A stretch of DNA of 37,451 nucleotides from the NCBI GenBank assembly GCA_030922375.1, contig JAVEPB010000121.1:1-37451 (forward strand), given 5' to 3'. The notes beneath the pieces were generated by a model. That model was not told where the DNA came from. It saw nothing but the letters and a program-made list of their open reading frames with translations, and ran no database searches. Positions 24,527 through 34,200 of the stretch are shown piece after piece. The stretch comes from a bacterium. Lineage in GTDB: Bacteria > UBA8248. Both the position numbers and the translations under genes were made by a program. Numbering within the stretch: position 1 is the first letter of the stretch; the number at the start of each line of letters is the position of its first letter.

Positions 24527-24998
24527 GGTTCCCTTCCTCTTTGGGCGAAACAACTCAACGAAAAGCTCTGGCCGCCTGACTCCGCAGGCAAGGCCGGGGC
24601 GGTCTCCAATTGATATGTAACCTGCGCTATCCCATGTAAAATTGCAAGACTTCTTTTTCATGTTTTTTTTAAGAATCTGTTTTCATGCGTATAACACGTA
24701 TTATATATTACACACTGTATACTATCATTCGCATCCCAACAACCCGCAGTGCTGCCAGGCTCAATTCACAAAAAAAAATATTTCACCGCGCCGCACCCTC
24801 GGAATGGGCCGCTGTCGCTCAAATTCATCATTATTTTCCCTCAGCTTTCCCTCACCCGGACCGATAAAAGCAATACAGGGGATTTCCGCGACCGCCGGAG
24901 AATCCCGGGCAGCGAATGGCGGCCAGCCTTCGGGTATCCAGGGGGAACCCGGCCGGGCGCCGACGAGATTTTCCGCCTTACCCAAAGAAAGAAACCAA
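24527..24998. other. AT-rich divergent spacer
   Basis: About 470 bp separating the small minus-strand gene from the HD-GYP gene. The part from about 24640 to 24780 is strikingly AT-rich and contains several -10-like words (TATACT at 24718-24723; TTATATATTA at 24701-24710), but no clear -35 at proper spacing. An open frame on the plus strand from 24642 merges into the HD-GYP gene and looks non-coding. Confidence 0.4.
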
Positions 24999-26105
24999 AT
25001 GAAAGAGTCAAAACACATACTCATCGTTGACGATGACCTCAATACCCGGGTGTTGCTCACCTCTCTGGTCGAATCCCTGGGACACGAGTCCGAGGAAGCG
25101 CGCGACGGCTTCGAGGCCCTCGCCATGGTAAAACTCGGGTTCGATCTCGTTCTCCTGGATATCTCGATGCCCGGCATCGACGGGCTTGAAGTCCTCCGCC
25201 AGATTCGCGGGGACGAGAGCACAGAAGACCTCCCCGTCGTCATGGTCTCGGGTCTCGCCGACAAAGAGAATCGCCTTCGTGCCTTCAACGCCGGGGCCAG
25301 CGATTTCCTCACGAAACCCGTCGATCTCTCCGAACTTGCCGTTCGTTCGGCCTATCTTTTAAAAATGAAAGAGACCCAGGACATGATCAACCGCAACCGC
25401 CTCGAACTTGAGGACATGCTCGAGAAGCGGACGGCGGTCTTAAGAAAAGCGCTCGAGGAGCTCGCCATCGCCAAGCGAATCGCGCACAACGCCCGCCTCG
25501 AGACCATCCAGCGCCTGGCTATCGCCGCCGAATTCAAGGACAAGGACACCGCCGCGCACATCAAGCGCCTGGGCAGCTACTGCGCTCTCCTGGGCCGGGG
25601 GCTCGACATGACTTCGAACGAAATCGACCTCCTCTTTCACGCCACCCCCATGCACGACGTCGGCAAGCTCGGAATCCCCGACAGCAAGCTGCTCAAGCCG
25701 GGCAAGCTCGACGAGGACGAATGGCGGGTCATGAAACAACACACCGTCATCGGCGCGCGAATTCTGAGCGATTCGGAGTCGGACCTGCTCAAGGCGGGCG
25801 AGGTCATCGCGATGTCGCATCACGAGCGCTGGGACGGGGCCGGATACCCCAACGGCCTATCCGAGGGGGAAATCCCTGTTTGGGGGCGGATTTGCGCCGT
25901 CGCGGATGTTTTCGACGCCCTGACGAGCCGGCGCCCCTACAAGGAAGCCTTCACGAACGAAACCGCCTACGAGATGATCCGCGCGGGGCGAGGGAAGCAT
26001 TTCGACCCGAAGATCGTCGACGTATTCTTCGACAAGCGGACCGAGGTCGAGGAAATACAGGAGAGCTTCAGGCACGAGCCCATCCTGAAGTCGCTTGCGA
26101 GCTAA
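24999..26105 (+). CDS. Response regulator with HD-GYP output domain (c-di-GMP phosphodiesterase-like)
   Basis: Two-domain signalling protein of 368 residues. The N-terminal receiver domain has IVDDD, the phosphoacceptor Asp in LVLLDISMPG (about residue 53) and the Lys in LTKPVDL. A coiled-coil-like linker (residues about 120-160, ending near AHNARLETIQRLA) leads to an HD-GYP domain: HDVGKLGIPDSKLLKPGKL (HD near residue 218), HHERWDGAGYPNGL, and VADVFDALTSRRPYKEAF. All metal ligands and the GYP triplet are present, so c-di-GMP hydrolysis is expected. Start ATG 24999 with AAAGAAAG upstream. No histidine kinase is adjacent. Confidence 0.93.
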   Translation: MKESKHILIVDDDLNTRVLLTSLVESLGHESEEARDGFEALAMVKLGFDLVLLDISMPGIDGLEVLRQIRGDESTEDLPVVMVSGLADKENRLRAFNAGASDFLTKPVDLSELAVRSAYLLKMKETQDMINRNRLELEDMLEKRTAVLRKALEELAIAKRIAHNARLETIQRLAIAAEFKDKDTAAHIKRLGSYCALLGRGLDMTSNEIDLLFHATPMHDVGKLGIPDSKLLKPGKLDEDEWRVMKQHTVIGARILSDSESDLLKAGEVIAMSHHERWDGAGYPNGLSEGEIPVWGRICAVADVFDALTSRRPYKEAFTNETAYEMIRAGRGKHFDPKIVDVFFDKRTEVEEIQESFRHEPILKSLAS

Positions 26106-26147
26106 AATCGCCTAGATTCCGATCCTCCGGCCGGCCCCGCTCTGAGA

Positions 26148-26501
26148 TCAGAGGCCAACGGTGATTGTGGCGCGGACGGGTATCATGCAGACGAACTCCA
26201 TCGTCTCCCCGGAGTCGTTATAAAACGTATGTTTTTCGTTGGGCCCGATGAATATCGCCGCTCCGGGCGAAAACTCCCGGGTCTCGCTCTCGGCGGTGAC
26301 GCGGCCGCTTCCCTTGAGGATGAAAACCTGATGCTCCCAGGGATGGGAGTGATGAGGCGTCTGGCCGCCGGGCTCGATCTCGACAACGCGCATGGACATA
26401 TCCGTCATTCCGTCCCGATCGCTGAGCAACCAGCGGATACCCGCGCCCTTCGCCGTTTCCTCGGTTTTCAGCTCGACTTCCTTATAGTCTTTTATCTTCA
26501 T
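26148..26501 (-). CDS. Cupin-domain protein
   Basis: Single-domain cupin of 117 residues with a metal site: PHHSHPWEHQVFILKGSGRV (HxH and a Glu) and GPNEKHTFYND (second His). Such small cupins bind a divalent metal and have varied roles, from dioxygenases to sugar binding or sensing, so the function is unknown. ATG 26501 has GGGGAG 8 nt upstream; ATG 26519 is an in-frame alternative. It lies just downstream of the AhpD-like selenoprotein gene on the same strand. Confidence 0.85.
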   Translation of the reverse strand: MKIKDYKEVELKTEETAKGAGIRWLLSDRDGMTDMSMRVVEIEPGGQTPHHSHPWEHQVFILKGSGRVTAESETREFSPGAAIFIGPNEKHTFYNDSGETMEFVCMIPVRATITVGL

Positions 26502-26560
26502 CGGCTCATCTCCCCGCATATCTCAGCCCGTTATATACAAAAAATGCCCTGTCCTCCCGG

Positions 26561-27223
26561 CTACATATCCTTCTCCTGGAAGGCGATGCGCTTTCCGGGG
26601 GGCTCGACCATGAGGTGGAGCGGCTCGGTGATCCGCGCAGAGAGGTTCCACATGCCGCAGAGAAAGGTCAACTCCACGATCTGGCGGTCGTTGAAGTGCT
26701 TCCTCATCTCCCAAAAGGCGGCGTCGTTCTCCTTGGCCCGTTGGTTGGTCACTTCGTCGGCCCAGCGGATGACCGCCTTTTCCTCGTCCGAGAAGAGTTC
26801 GCTATCCTTCCAGGCATCCCCGCTCAGGAGGTTCATCTGGGCCTCCGTGATGCCCTGGGCTCGACCGAGCCCGATGTTGTGCCCCGCTCAGTAGTCGGAT
26901 TGGGCGACGAGCGCCGTCTTGACGATGACGAGCTGAATGAGCTTGACGTAGCCGGGCTCTGTCTTAAGCCGATCGATCCGCAACTTCTGATCGAGCAACA
27001 TCCATGCCTCGACGGCCACCGGCGCATGGGCGAGCATCTGCAGGAACCGCGGCACCGACCCCCAGATCCTCCGGGACCAGTCGTAGAGAGGCTCCACCTC
27101 CTCGCGAATGCCCTCCGGAAGATTGTCCGGGGCATTGAGGGGCAACCGCGGTTCAGGGTGCGCCATCTTCTCTTCTGTGATTCCCATCTCCTCGGTCAGA
27201 CCCGATTTATTATCGATCGGCAT
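26561..27223 (-). CDS. AhpD/carboxymuconolactone-decarboxylase-like selenoprotein, Sec112 encoded by UGA
   Basis: CMD-family protein of 220 residues, read through one in-frame TGA at 26890-26888; both halves lie in the same frame. Before it: LYDWSRRIWGSVPRFLQMLAH and VKLIQLVIVKTALVAQSDY. After it: AGHNIGLGRAQGITEAQM and FSDEEKAVIRWADEVTNQ. AhpD-like relatives have a CxxC pair before a His at this place (such as CxYCxxHN), so the TGA replaces the second Cys, while the first is Ser (SDYU). A perfect 6-bp hairpin with a GGUC loop follows 22 nt after the TGA (see SECIS entry). AhpD-type proteins are thiol peroxidases or reductases. ATG 27223 has GGAGG 8-9 nt upstream; GTG 27229 is too close. A nonsense mutation is the alternative reading. 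Confidence 0.82.
26857..26872 (-). promoter_or_regulatory. Candidate bacterial SECIS hairpin of the AhpD-like gene
   Basis: On the minus strand GGGCUC (26872-26867) pairs perfectly with GAGCCC (26862-26857) around the loop GGUC. The loop begins 22 nt after the UGA. This agrees with the bacterial SECIS rule (loop 16-37 nt from UGA with an early G), and is the same distance and apex sequence as in the peroxiredoxin-like gene at 982-994. Confidence 0.75.
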
Positions 27224-27267
27224 TCTCACTCCTCCTTTTTCCCGCTCAGGCGGGTATCAATCCTTTA

Positions 27268-29535
27268 CTAAACGGAGGCCGTAGCGGCGCCGCTCTCCGC
27301 CATCGCGGCGCGCACATGGTGCGGCCCGACGGGAATAGAAAAGAGCGGGGCCCCCACCGCGTCGTTAATCGCGTTCACGACTGCGGCCGCCGTCGCCACG
27401 ATGGGCGGCTCGCCCACGCCGCGCATGCCCAGGGGCGTTCCCTCCGCCGGGTTGTCAATCAGGACCACACCGATCTCGGGCATGTCCAGGCTCGTCGGCA
27501 CGAGATACTCGTGCAGCGATTCGCCCTGAATGTTTCCGTTCTCCGCGCTCGGAAGCTCCTCCATCAGGGCGAGGCCCAGCCCCTGAATCATGGCCCCCTC
27601 GATCTGGCCGACCACCGAGGTCGGATTGATCGCGAAGCCCACGTCCTGCACGCACAAAAGTCTGAGGACCCGCACCTCGCCCAGGTCCGGGTGCACCGCC
27701 ACCTCGGCGACCTGCGCCGTATGTATCGGGCATGGAGGCGGCTTGGCCGTCTCGCCCGATCCGACGACGAAACCCTGCACGCCGGGCGCGGCGGCGGCCA
27801 CCTGGGCCAGGGTGAGAAACCGCTCGGGGGCCGAGGCGACGCTGACCTTGCCCTCCTCGAGCACGAGGTCGGTCGGATCGGCCTCGAGCTTGGAGCTCGC
27901 CACCGAGAAGATTTTTTCCCGGAAATCCTCGGCCGCCGACAGGATGGCCTGGGCCACCGAGCGGGTCGCCTTGCTTCCCGAGGCCGCGGTGGACTGGGGA
28001 GCGGAGTCGGTGTCGCCCGTCGAGTAGCGGACCTCGTCGAGTTCGATGCCGAACTCCTCGGCGGTCAACTGGCAAAGCGCCGTGCTCATTCCGGTCAGAT
28101 TCACCGTGCCCGCCACGATTTGAATCGACCCGTCGTCGTTGAGCCGAAGCGAACAGCTCGCCGACTCGCCGGGGCCGGGCCAATAGCCGCAGGCGATCCC
28201 CCGGCCGAGCTTCCACCCATCGGCCTCGAGCGCCTCGCCGGAGGGAATCTCCCCTCCCCAGCCGCTCTCCTCGGCCACGCGGTTCAGAACCGACAGCATC
28301 GAAGGATTCTCCTCCGGGGGAGCCAGTGTCCGGTCGCCCGGCCTGAGGCCGTTTTGCCTCCTGAACTCGAGGGGGCCGAACCCCATCTCGCGCGCGATGA
28401 TGTCCATCTGGACCTCGGTCGCGAAGTGGTACTGCGGGCCGCTCGGAGCGCGCACCGGCCCCGATATGGGCGCGTTCGTATAGACCGTGCAGGCGCGGAC
28501 CCGGACGTTGGGGATCCGGTAGTTGCACGAGCCCATTATCATCTTGCTCTGGCACTGAAACGGGGCGCCCCGCCCGTAGGCCCCGTGGTCCATCGTGACG
28601 TCGATCTCGCGGGCGACGATATCGCCGCCGTTTTTCACCCCGGTCCGGATGGTGATGAAATGGGGATGGCGGGGGCTCGAGGCGTTGTGATCCTCCTCTC
28701 GCGTCATCTCGATGCGGACCGACTCACCGCAGCGCAGCGAAAGGAGGGCGGCGATGTGTTCGATCAGGGACTGGAGCTTGGCGCCGAACCCGCCGCCGAT
28801 TTCGGTGGGGATGACGCAGATTTTGTTGTCGGGGTAGCCCAGGGCATCGGCTATCCCGGCGCGAATCGACCAGGCGTCCTGGGTGGAGGTCCAGACCGTC
28901 ACCTTCCCGTCGGCGCCCGCCTCGGCGGTGCAGGCGTGGGGTTCGATATAGGCGGCGTGGGTGCGCGGGGTGACAAAGGTGTGCTCGAAAATCCGGTCCG
29001 CCTCCGCGAATCCGGAATCCGCATCCCCCATTTTGGTCTCGAAGCGGGCGATGACGTTTCCCTCCCCGCCGGGGCCGAGAGTGAGCTCGCGCCAATCCTC
29101 GTGAACGAGCGGCGCCTTGCCGTCGCGGCTGTCGTACGCGCTCACGACCGGCTCGAGGACCTCGTATTTCACCCGGATCGCCTCGACGGCTGCCTGGGCG
29201 GCGTCGTAGCTCTCGGCCGCCACGGCCGCGACCGGCTCGCCCACGAAGCGGACAAAACCGTCGGCGGCGAACCAGCTCTGGTCCTTGATGCCTCCCCCGA
29301 ATCGGCGCTTGGGGCCGTTTTCGCGGGTGAGGACCACGCGGACGCCGGGAATTTTTTCGGCAGCCCGGCTATCCACCGAGATCACTTTTGCATGGGGGTG
29401 GGGACTCCTGAGAACGAGCCCGATGAGCCCGCGCGCGGGCGGCGGCACATCGGCCGCGAACCGTGCGGTTCCCGCCGCCTTGTCGGGAGCGTCGATGCGG
29501 GACAAATCCTTTCCGGCAACTTTCAGCTCAGACAT
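27268..29535 (-). CDS. Xanthine dehydrogenase/CO dehydrogenase-family molybdopterin-binding subunit
   Basis: Large molybdenum-cofactor subunit of 755 residues in the xanthine oxidase family. IDAPDKAAGTARFAADV and FVGEPVAAVAAES are at the N-terminus; EIGGGFGAKLQSLIEH is a Moco-contact loop; GMRGVGEPPIVATAAAVVNAI carries the catalytic Glu. The active-site loop variant of CO dehydrogenase is not obvious, so an aldehyde, purine or other N-heterocycle substrate is more likely. ATG 29535 has GGAGG 5-6 nt upstream. The 2Fe-2S and FAD subunits usually encoded beside it are missing, so they must lie elsewhere or the protein uses other partners. Confidence 0.9.
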   Translation of the reverse strand: MSELKVAGKDLSRIDAPDKAAGTARFAADVPPPARGLIGLVLRSPHPHAKVISVDSRAAEKIPGVRVVLTRENGPKRRFGGGIKDQSWFAADGFVRFVGEPVAAVAAESYDAAQAAVEAIRVKYEVLEPVVSAYDSRDGKAPLVHEDWRELTLGPGGEGNVIARFETKMGDADSGFAEADRIFEHTFVTPRTHAAYIEPHACTAEAGADGKVTVWTSTQDAWSIRAGIADALGYPDNKICVIPTEIGGGFGAKLQSLIEHIAALLSLRCGESVRIEMTREEDHNASSPRHPHFITIRTGVKNGGDIVAREIDVTMDHGAYGRGAPFQCQSKMIMGSCNYRIPNVRVRACTVYTNAPISGPVRAPSGPQYHFATEVQMDIIAREMGFGPLEFRRQNGLRPGDRTLAPPEENPSMLSVLNRVAEESGWGGEIPSGEALEADGWKLGRGIACGYWPGPGESASCSLRLNDDGSIQIVAGTVNLTGMSTALCQLTAEEFGIELDEVRYSTGDTDSAPQSTAASGSKATRSVAQAILSAAEDFREKIFSVASSKLEADPTDLVLEEGKVSVASAPERFLTLAQVAAAAPGVQGFVVGSGETAKPPPCPIHTAQVAEVAVHPDLGEVRVLRLLCVQDVGFAINPTSVVGQIEGAMIQGLGLALMEELPSAENGNIQGESLHEYLVPTSLDMPEIGVVLIDNPAEGTPLGMRGVGEPPIVATAAAVVNAINDAVGAPLFSIPVGPHHVRAAMAESGAATASV

Positions 29536-29566
29536 TCTTTCCTCCATCATGGCCAATAATGCTTCG

Positions 29567-29971
29567 TCATTCCGGAACCCCCGCCGGCCGCTGGCCATGG
29601 GTGGCCCGTATTTTCGTCTTGATGTTGCCCCTTACGTTGAAATCGCCCTCGATCCAGGCCCACTTGGGGCCGCAGCAGGCCACCAGGTCGTCGAGTATCC
29701 GGTTGACGGCCTGCTCGTGAAAGACCTCCTGGTCGCGAAAGCGGTTGATATAGAGTTTTAACGATTTGAGTTCGACGATGCGCTCGCCCGGCACATAGCG
29801 AATACGAATCGTCGCGAAGTCCGGAAAATTACTGATCGGACACAGGCAGGTGAACTCGGATATCGAAAAATCGACGACATAGTCCCGCTGGGGCGAGGGG
29901 TTGGGCACCGCCTCCAGCTCCGCCTCGGCGATCATTTTCGCGCCGTATTTTTTTTCCTGCCCGTCCGCCAT
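29567..29971 (-). CDS. queF: NADPH-dependent 7-cyano-7-deazaguanine reductase
   Basis: Short (unimodular) QueF of 134 residues that reduces preQ0 to preQ1 in queuosine biosynthesis. [14 protein letters not shown] holds the nucleophilic Cys (LCP) and the acid Asp (PDFA). [20 protein letters not shown] is the QueF signature that binds NADPH and substrate. ATG 29971 is chosen; an ATG at 29995 is possible. Other queuosine genes are not in the window. It sits between a zinc alcohol dehydrogenase and a molybdenum hydroxylase with no visible link to them. Confidence 0.94.
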   Translation of the reverse strand: MADGQEKKYGAKMIAEAELEAVPNPSPQRDYVVDFSISEFTCLCPISNFPDFATIRIRYVPGERIVELKSLKLYINRFRDQEVFHEQAVNRILDDLVACCGPKWAWIEGDFNVRGNIKTKIRATHGQRPAGVPE

Positions 29972-30013
29972 ATCACCGTTTCCAATCCGCACCATACACA
30001 GGGCGCGTCCGCC

Positions 30014-31114
30014 CTAGGTGCCGGGCGTGAGGTTCACCAACAGGGCGCCGTCCTGGCGCGCCACGAAGATATCGTGCGCCTCCTGATAGTTATTGAGCGG
30101 GAAGCGGTGGGTGATGTAGGGCTCAACCCGCATGCGGCCGCCCCGAATCAAGCCGATCACCTCATCCCCGCAATTCGGATTCGCCCGGACACCGAAGATA
30201 TCCATCTCCTCGAGAACCACGCGCTTCCACGCGATGTCGGGTATCTCCTCGGGGATTCCGGTGAGCGCCACCCGCGAGCCCTTGCCCGCGCAATCGATGG
30301 CCCACTGAAAGCTCGCCTTTTGTCCCGCCGTCTCGAGGACGACGTTGCCCAGTTGGCCATCCGTCATCTCCCGGACCTGCTCCACCACGTTTCCCTCGCG
30401 GTAGCTGATCGTCTCGGCGCCCTGCCCGGCGATAATCTCGAGCCGCCGGCCCCCGCCGACGACGATGATCCTGCCCGCGCCCAGCGCCCGCGCCGACTCA
30501 AAGGCGAAAACCCCGATGGGCCCAGAGCCCAGAACGATCACGGTGTCGCCCGCGTTGATTCCGGCGCGCTTGGCCGTCCAAAGCCCGCAGGCGGCGGGAT
30601 CGACCGCCGAGCCCAGCTCGAAGGACATGTCCTTGGGCATCTTGTGAAGGGCGCGGATATTGTTGGACACATACTCGGCGTAGGAGCCCTGGGAGACATG
30701 GCCGTACTGCCGGTGGCCGGTGATGGTTTTCCCATAGTTGTAGCAAAGGTTATAGCGCCCGATGTGGCACATGCGGCAGGCGCCGCACCCGGCGTGGCTC
30801 GTCCCCGCGACATGATCCCCCATCTCGAGGCCGAAGCCCTCGGTGTGGGGGCCCATCGCCACGATGCGCCCCGCCCACTCGTGGCCCAGAATGGCGGGAA
30901 ATTGCGGCGGCCAGCGGGGAACGTGGGTACCCTTGATGATCTCGATATCGGTTCCGCAGATCGTGGTCGATTCCACCTTGACCAGCACCTCGCCCACCAG
31001 CGGCTCGGGAACGGGAACCTGTTTGACCTCCAGTTTTTCGGGGGCGACCATCACGATCGCCTCCATATTGTCTTTTACGGCCTCGCCGTAGCGAACCTCG
31101 TCCATTGCCGGCAT
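30014..31114 (-). CDS. Zinc-dependent alcohol dehydrogenase (MDR family)
   Basis: Medium-chain dehydrogenase of 366 residues. The catalytic zinc site is formed by CGTD and GHEWAG, the structural zinc by CGACRMCHIGRYNLC, and NAD(P) binding is at VLGSGPIGVFAFESA. The closest families are threonine 3-dehydrogenase, sorbitol/ribitol-type and other secondary-alcohol dehydrogenases; the substrate is not clear. The ATG at 31114 has GGAGG about 11 nt upstream; GTG 31123 in the same frame is too near to it. Confidence 0.88.
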   Translation of the reverse strand: MPAMDEVRYGEAVKDNMEAIVMVAPEKLEVKQVPVPEPLVGEVLVKVESTTICGTDIEIIKGTHVPRWPPQFPAILGHEWAGRIVAMGPHTEGFGLEMGDHVAGTSHAGCGACRMCHIGRYNLCYNYGKTITGHRQYGHVSQGSYAEYVSNNIRALHKMPKDMSFELGSAVDPAACGLWTAKRAGINAGDTVIVLGSGPIGVFAFESARALGAGRIIVVGGGRRLEIIAGQGAETISYREGNVVEQVREMTDGQLGNVVLETAGQKASFQWAIDCAGKGSRVALTGIPEEIPDIAWKRVVLEEMDIFGVRANPNCGDEVIGLIRGGRMRVEPYITHRFPLNNYQEAHDIFVARQDGALLVNLTPGT

Positions 31115-31206
31115 GAAACGCACATCCTCCTGTCATCGAAAATTTAGGCCAAGATAAAGGGAATACCCGGTATTTAGGGCTATTACAAGGTCCAAACGCC
31201 CGGCGG

Positions 31207-34200
31207 TCAAGCCGAGTCCGGGAGGTCCGCGATATGCGCCTCGGGGCCACTATGGGGGTGGTGGACATCCGCCTCCTCGCGGCTGGGCCACCTCCCCGAC
31301 CAAAGCCGCTGCCACAAGCGCACGATGTCGTTTCCGATCAGTGAGAACACCGGAACGAGGACCAGCGTAATGACGGTGGCGAACACGAGCCCGAAGCACA
31401 GACTGACCGCCATGGGAATGAGAAACTGCGCCTGAAAGCTCCGCTCCAAGAGCATGGGCCCGAGCCCGGCGACGGTGGTCAGCGAGGTCAGCACAATCGG
31501 TCTCAGCCGCGAGGCCCCCGCCCGCGTCAGGGCTTTCTCGATCTTCACTCCCCGGGCGATGAAGCGATTGGCGAAATCCAGAAAAACCAGGGAATCGTTC
31601 ACCACCACCCCCGACAGGGCGACGATTCCCATCAGGCTCATCATGGAGATGTCGAAACCCATGACGATGTGCCCCCAAACCGCGCCGACAACCCCGAACG
31701 GGATGGCGCTCATGACGACGATGGGCTGAAAATAGCTCCGGAACAGCGTCGCCAGTATCAAGAAGATCACCGCCCCAGCGAACGCGAACCCCCGCATCAG
31801 GCTTCCGACGGATTCCTGGCGATCCGTCGCCTGGCCCTCGAAGCGAACGCGCACGCCGGGGAGACTCCGCATCAGGCCGGGAAAAAATTCCTTCCCGAGG
31901 CTGGCGATAATTTCGGCCGGGTTCGCTATCGCCTCGTCCACCTCGGCCGTGACGGTAATCACGCGGCTCCGGTCGATTCGCTTGATCTCGGCCAGCCCCC
32001 GCGAAATCCCGACATCGGCGACATCGTAGAAAGGAATTTCCGCTCCCGAGGGCGTGCGGATGCGGGCGCTCTCCACGTTGCCGAGCGTCCGGCGCTCCTC
32101 GGGCGGGTAGCGGACCTTTACCTTCACATCGTCGCGCCCCCGCTGAATCCGCAGCGCCTCGAGACCGAAGAAACGGGAGCGGAGCTGAAACGCCAGGTCC
32201 TGAAGCGAGACGCCGAGGACCCTCGCCTGGGGCTTGAGTTCGGCCTGAAGCTCAAGCTTGCCGGGCCGGAAATCGTCCTCGATCTCCTGCACCCCGGGAT
32301 ACTTTCTCAACTCGCCCTTCAAGGCCTCGGCCGCCCGGCGGAGGTCGGCCGTGCCCGGCCCCGTGAAACGGATTTCTATTGGCTTGCCGCCGGGGTGCAC
32401 CTGAGAGCCGCCAAACGTCAGGCTCAGCGCATCGGGGATGGCCCCGACCTTTTCGCGCCAGCGGGATACGATCTCGGAGCTGGGGATTCCCCTGCGTTCC
32501 GCCGGAAGAAGCTCGACGATGACCTGGGCCGCGTTGCTTCCCTCCGCCTCGCTTTTATTGGGTCTTGAGACCTGCTCTCCCAAAATGGCGAAGTCGTTTT
32601 GAATGATGGGCTCTCCCGATTTGGACCGAAACTCCTTCTCCAGCGACCGTACGGCCTCTTCAATCCTCCTGGTCGCCCTGGAGGTTTGTCCGATGGGAGT
32701 CCCCTCGGGAAAAAGAACCTTCGCCTGAATGAAATCGGAATCGAAACCCGGGAAAAAAAGGAAGCGCACGTGCCCGCCCGCGGTGAGCCCTATCGTCACG
32801 GAGAAAAGAACCAAGGCCACCGCGATGACCAGATAGCGGGCCTCAAGGCAAAATCGAAGAAATGGCAGATAGACCCGGTTGATCCACCAGGTGACGAACC
32901 CTTCGATCCGGGCCCGTATCCGGCCCGAAACCGATTTCTCTCCGGGCGGCCTGACCCAGTGCGCCAGATGGGTCGGGAGGATAAACAGCGACTCGACCAA
33001 CGAGGCCACAAGCGCGGCGATGATGACCACCGGCATTATGGCCATGAATTTTCCAAGGGTGCCTTCGACCCAAAACAGGGGCATGAACGCGACGATGGTG
33101 GTGGTCACGGTTCCGACGACCGGCCAGGCCACCTCGGCGGCCCCCCCGATAGCCGCCTCGAAGAAATCCTCTCCCGTCTGCATCCGGGCGTAAATGTTTT
33201 CGGCCACGACGATGGCGTCGTCCACGATAATCCCGAGCACCATGATAAAGGCGAACATGGTGATCATGTTCAGCGAGCCGCCCACGAAGGTGACGAACCC
33301 CAGGGAGGCCAACAGGGAAACCGGAATGCCCACCGTCACCCAGAACGAAAGGCGGATGTTCAAAAAAAGCCAGAGGGACAAAAAGACCAGGACGAGGCCG
33401 ATTCTCCCGTTCCGCAAAAGCAAGTTGAGGCGATCCAGAATCAGCCGGGAGGTATTCGCCCAGGGCGTGAGAGATATCCCCGCGGGAAGCGTTTTCTGCT
33501 TCCGGGCGGCATAGGCATTCACCTTATCGGCGATTTGAAGGGCATCCTCGTCCTCGGTTTTGTTGATGATGATGAGGGCGGCGTTCTTTCCGTTGAACCG
33601 GCCGGACTTGTCCGTATCCTCGAAGCCGTCCACCACCCGGGCGATATCCCGCAGCCGGAGGATCGTACCGTCCGCCCGGGTGAGTATCTCGAGATTCTCG
33701 AATTCGGGGCCTGTGTAGCGCTTGCCCACCGTGCGGATGCGAATCCGCCGGTCCGAGGAGCGGATATCGCCCCCGGTCAGCTCCAGCACGTTTTTCCGGA
33801 TCGTCTCGGCGAGCCTCTCGAAGGTCAGCCCGTGCCGGCGCAGGGTGGCCTCCGAGACCTCGATGGCAATCTCCCAGTTTCTCACCCCGTTGATCGCCAC
33901 CTGGGAGACGCCCGGCAAGGCGATCAATTCCTCCTTTATCTCCTCGGCCATCCGCTTGAGCGCCGTTTCCGGTGCGTCCCCGTAGAGGGCCAGGTTGAGG
34001 ACCTGATCGATCCGCTTCACCTCCGAGATCACCGGGCGTTCGATCTCGTCGGGAAAAGTGTCGATCCGGTCCACGGCGTTCTTGATGTCGTCCATCACCG
34101 TCCGGGCATCATCCACCCACGATTCAAGCTCCGCGACGAGAGAGCAGTTGTTCTCGTTCGCGGTGGACGATATTTTCTTGATTCCCGTGATTCCGGTGAT

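Noticed and set aside
24642-24998. N-terminal extension of the HD-GYP protein
   Set aside because: The region is AT-rich with low-complexity residues; the receiver domain begins right at the ATG at 24999, which has a ribosome site.
26561-27229. Reading the CMD-like gene as two separate genes (26888-27229 and 26561-26836)
   Set aside because: Same frame, one TGA, continuous family similarity across it, and a perfect hairpin with GGUC loop downstream.
27316-29559. Long plus-strand open frame (747 codons) opposite the molybdenum subunit gene
   Set aside because: Mirror frame of a GC-rich gene; residue make-up (His/Arg/Gly/Asp-rich) is typical of antisense shadows and has no domain.
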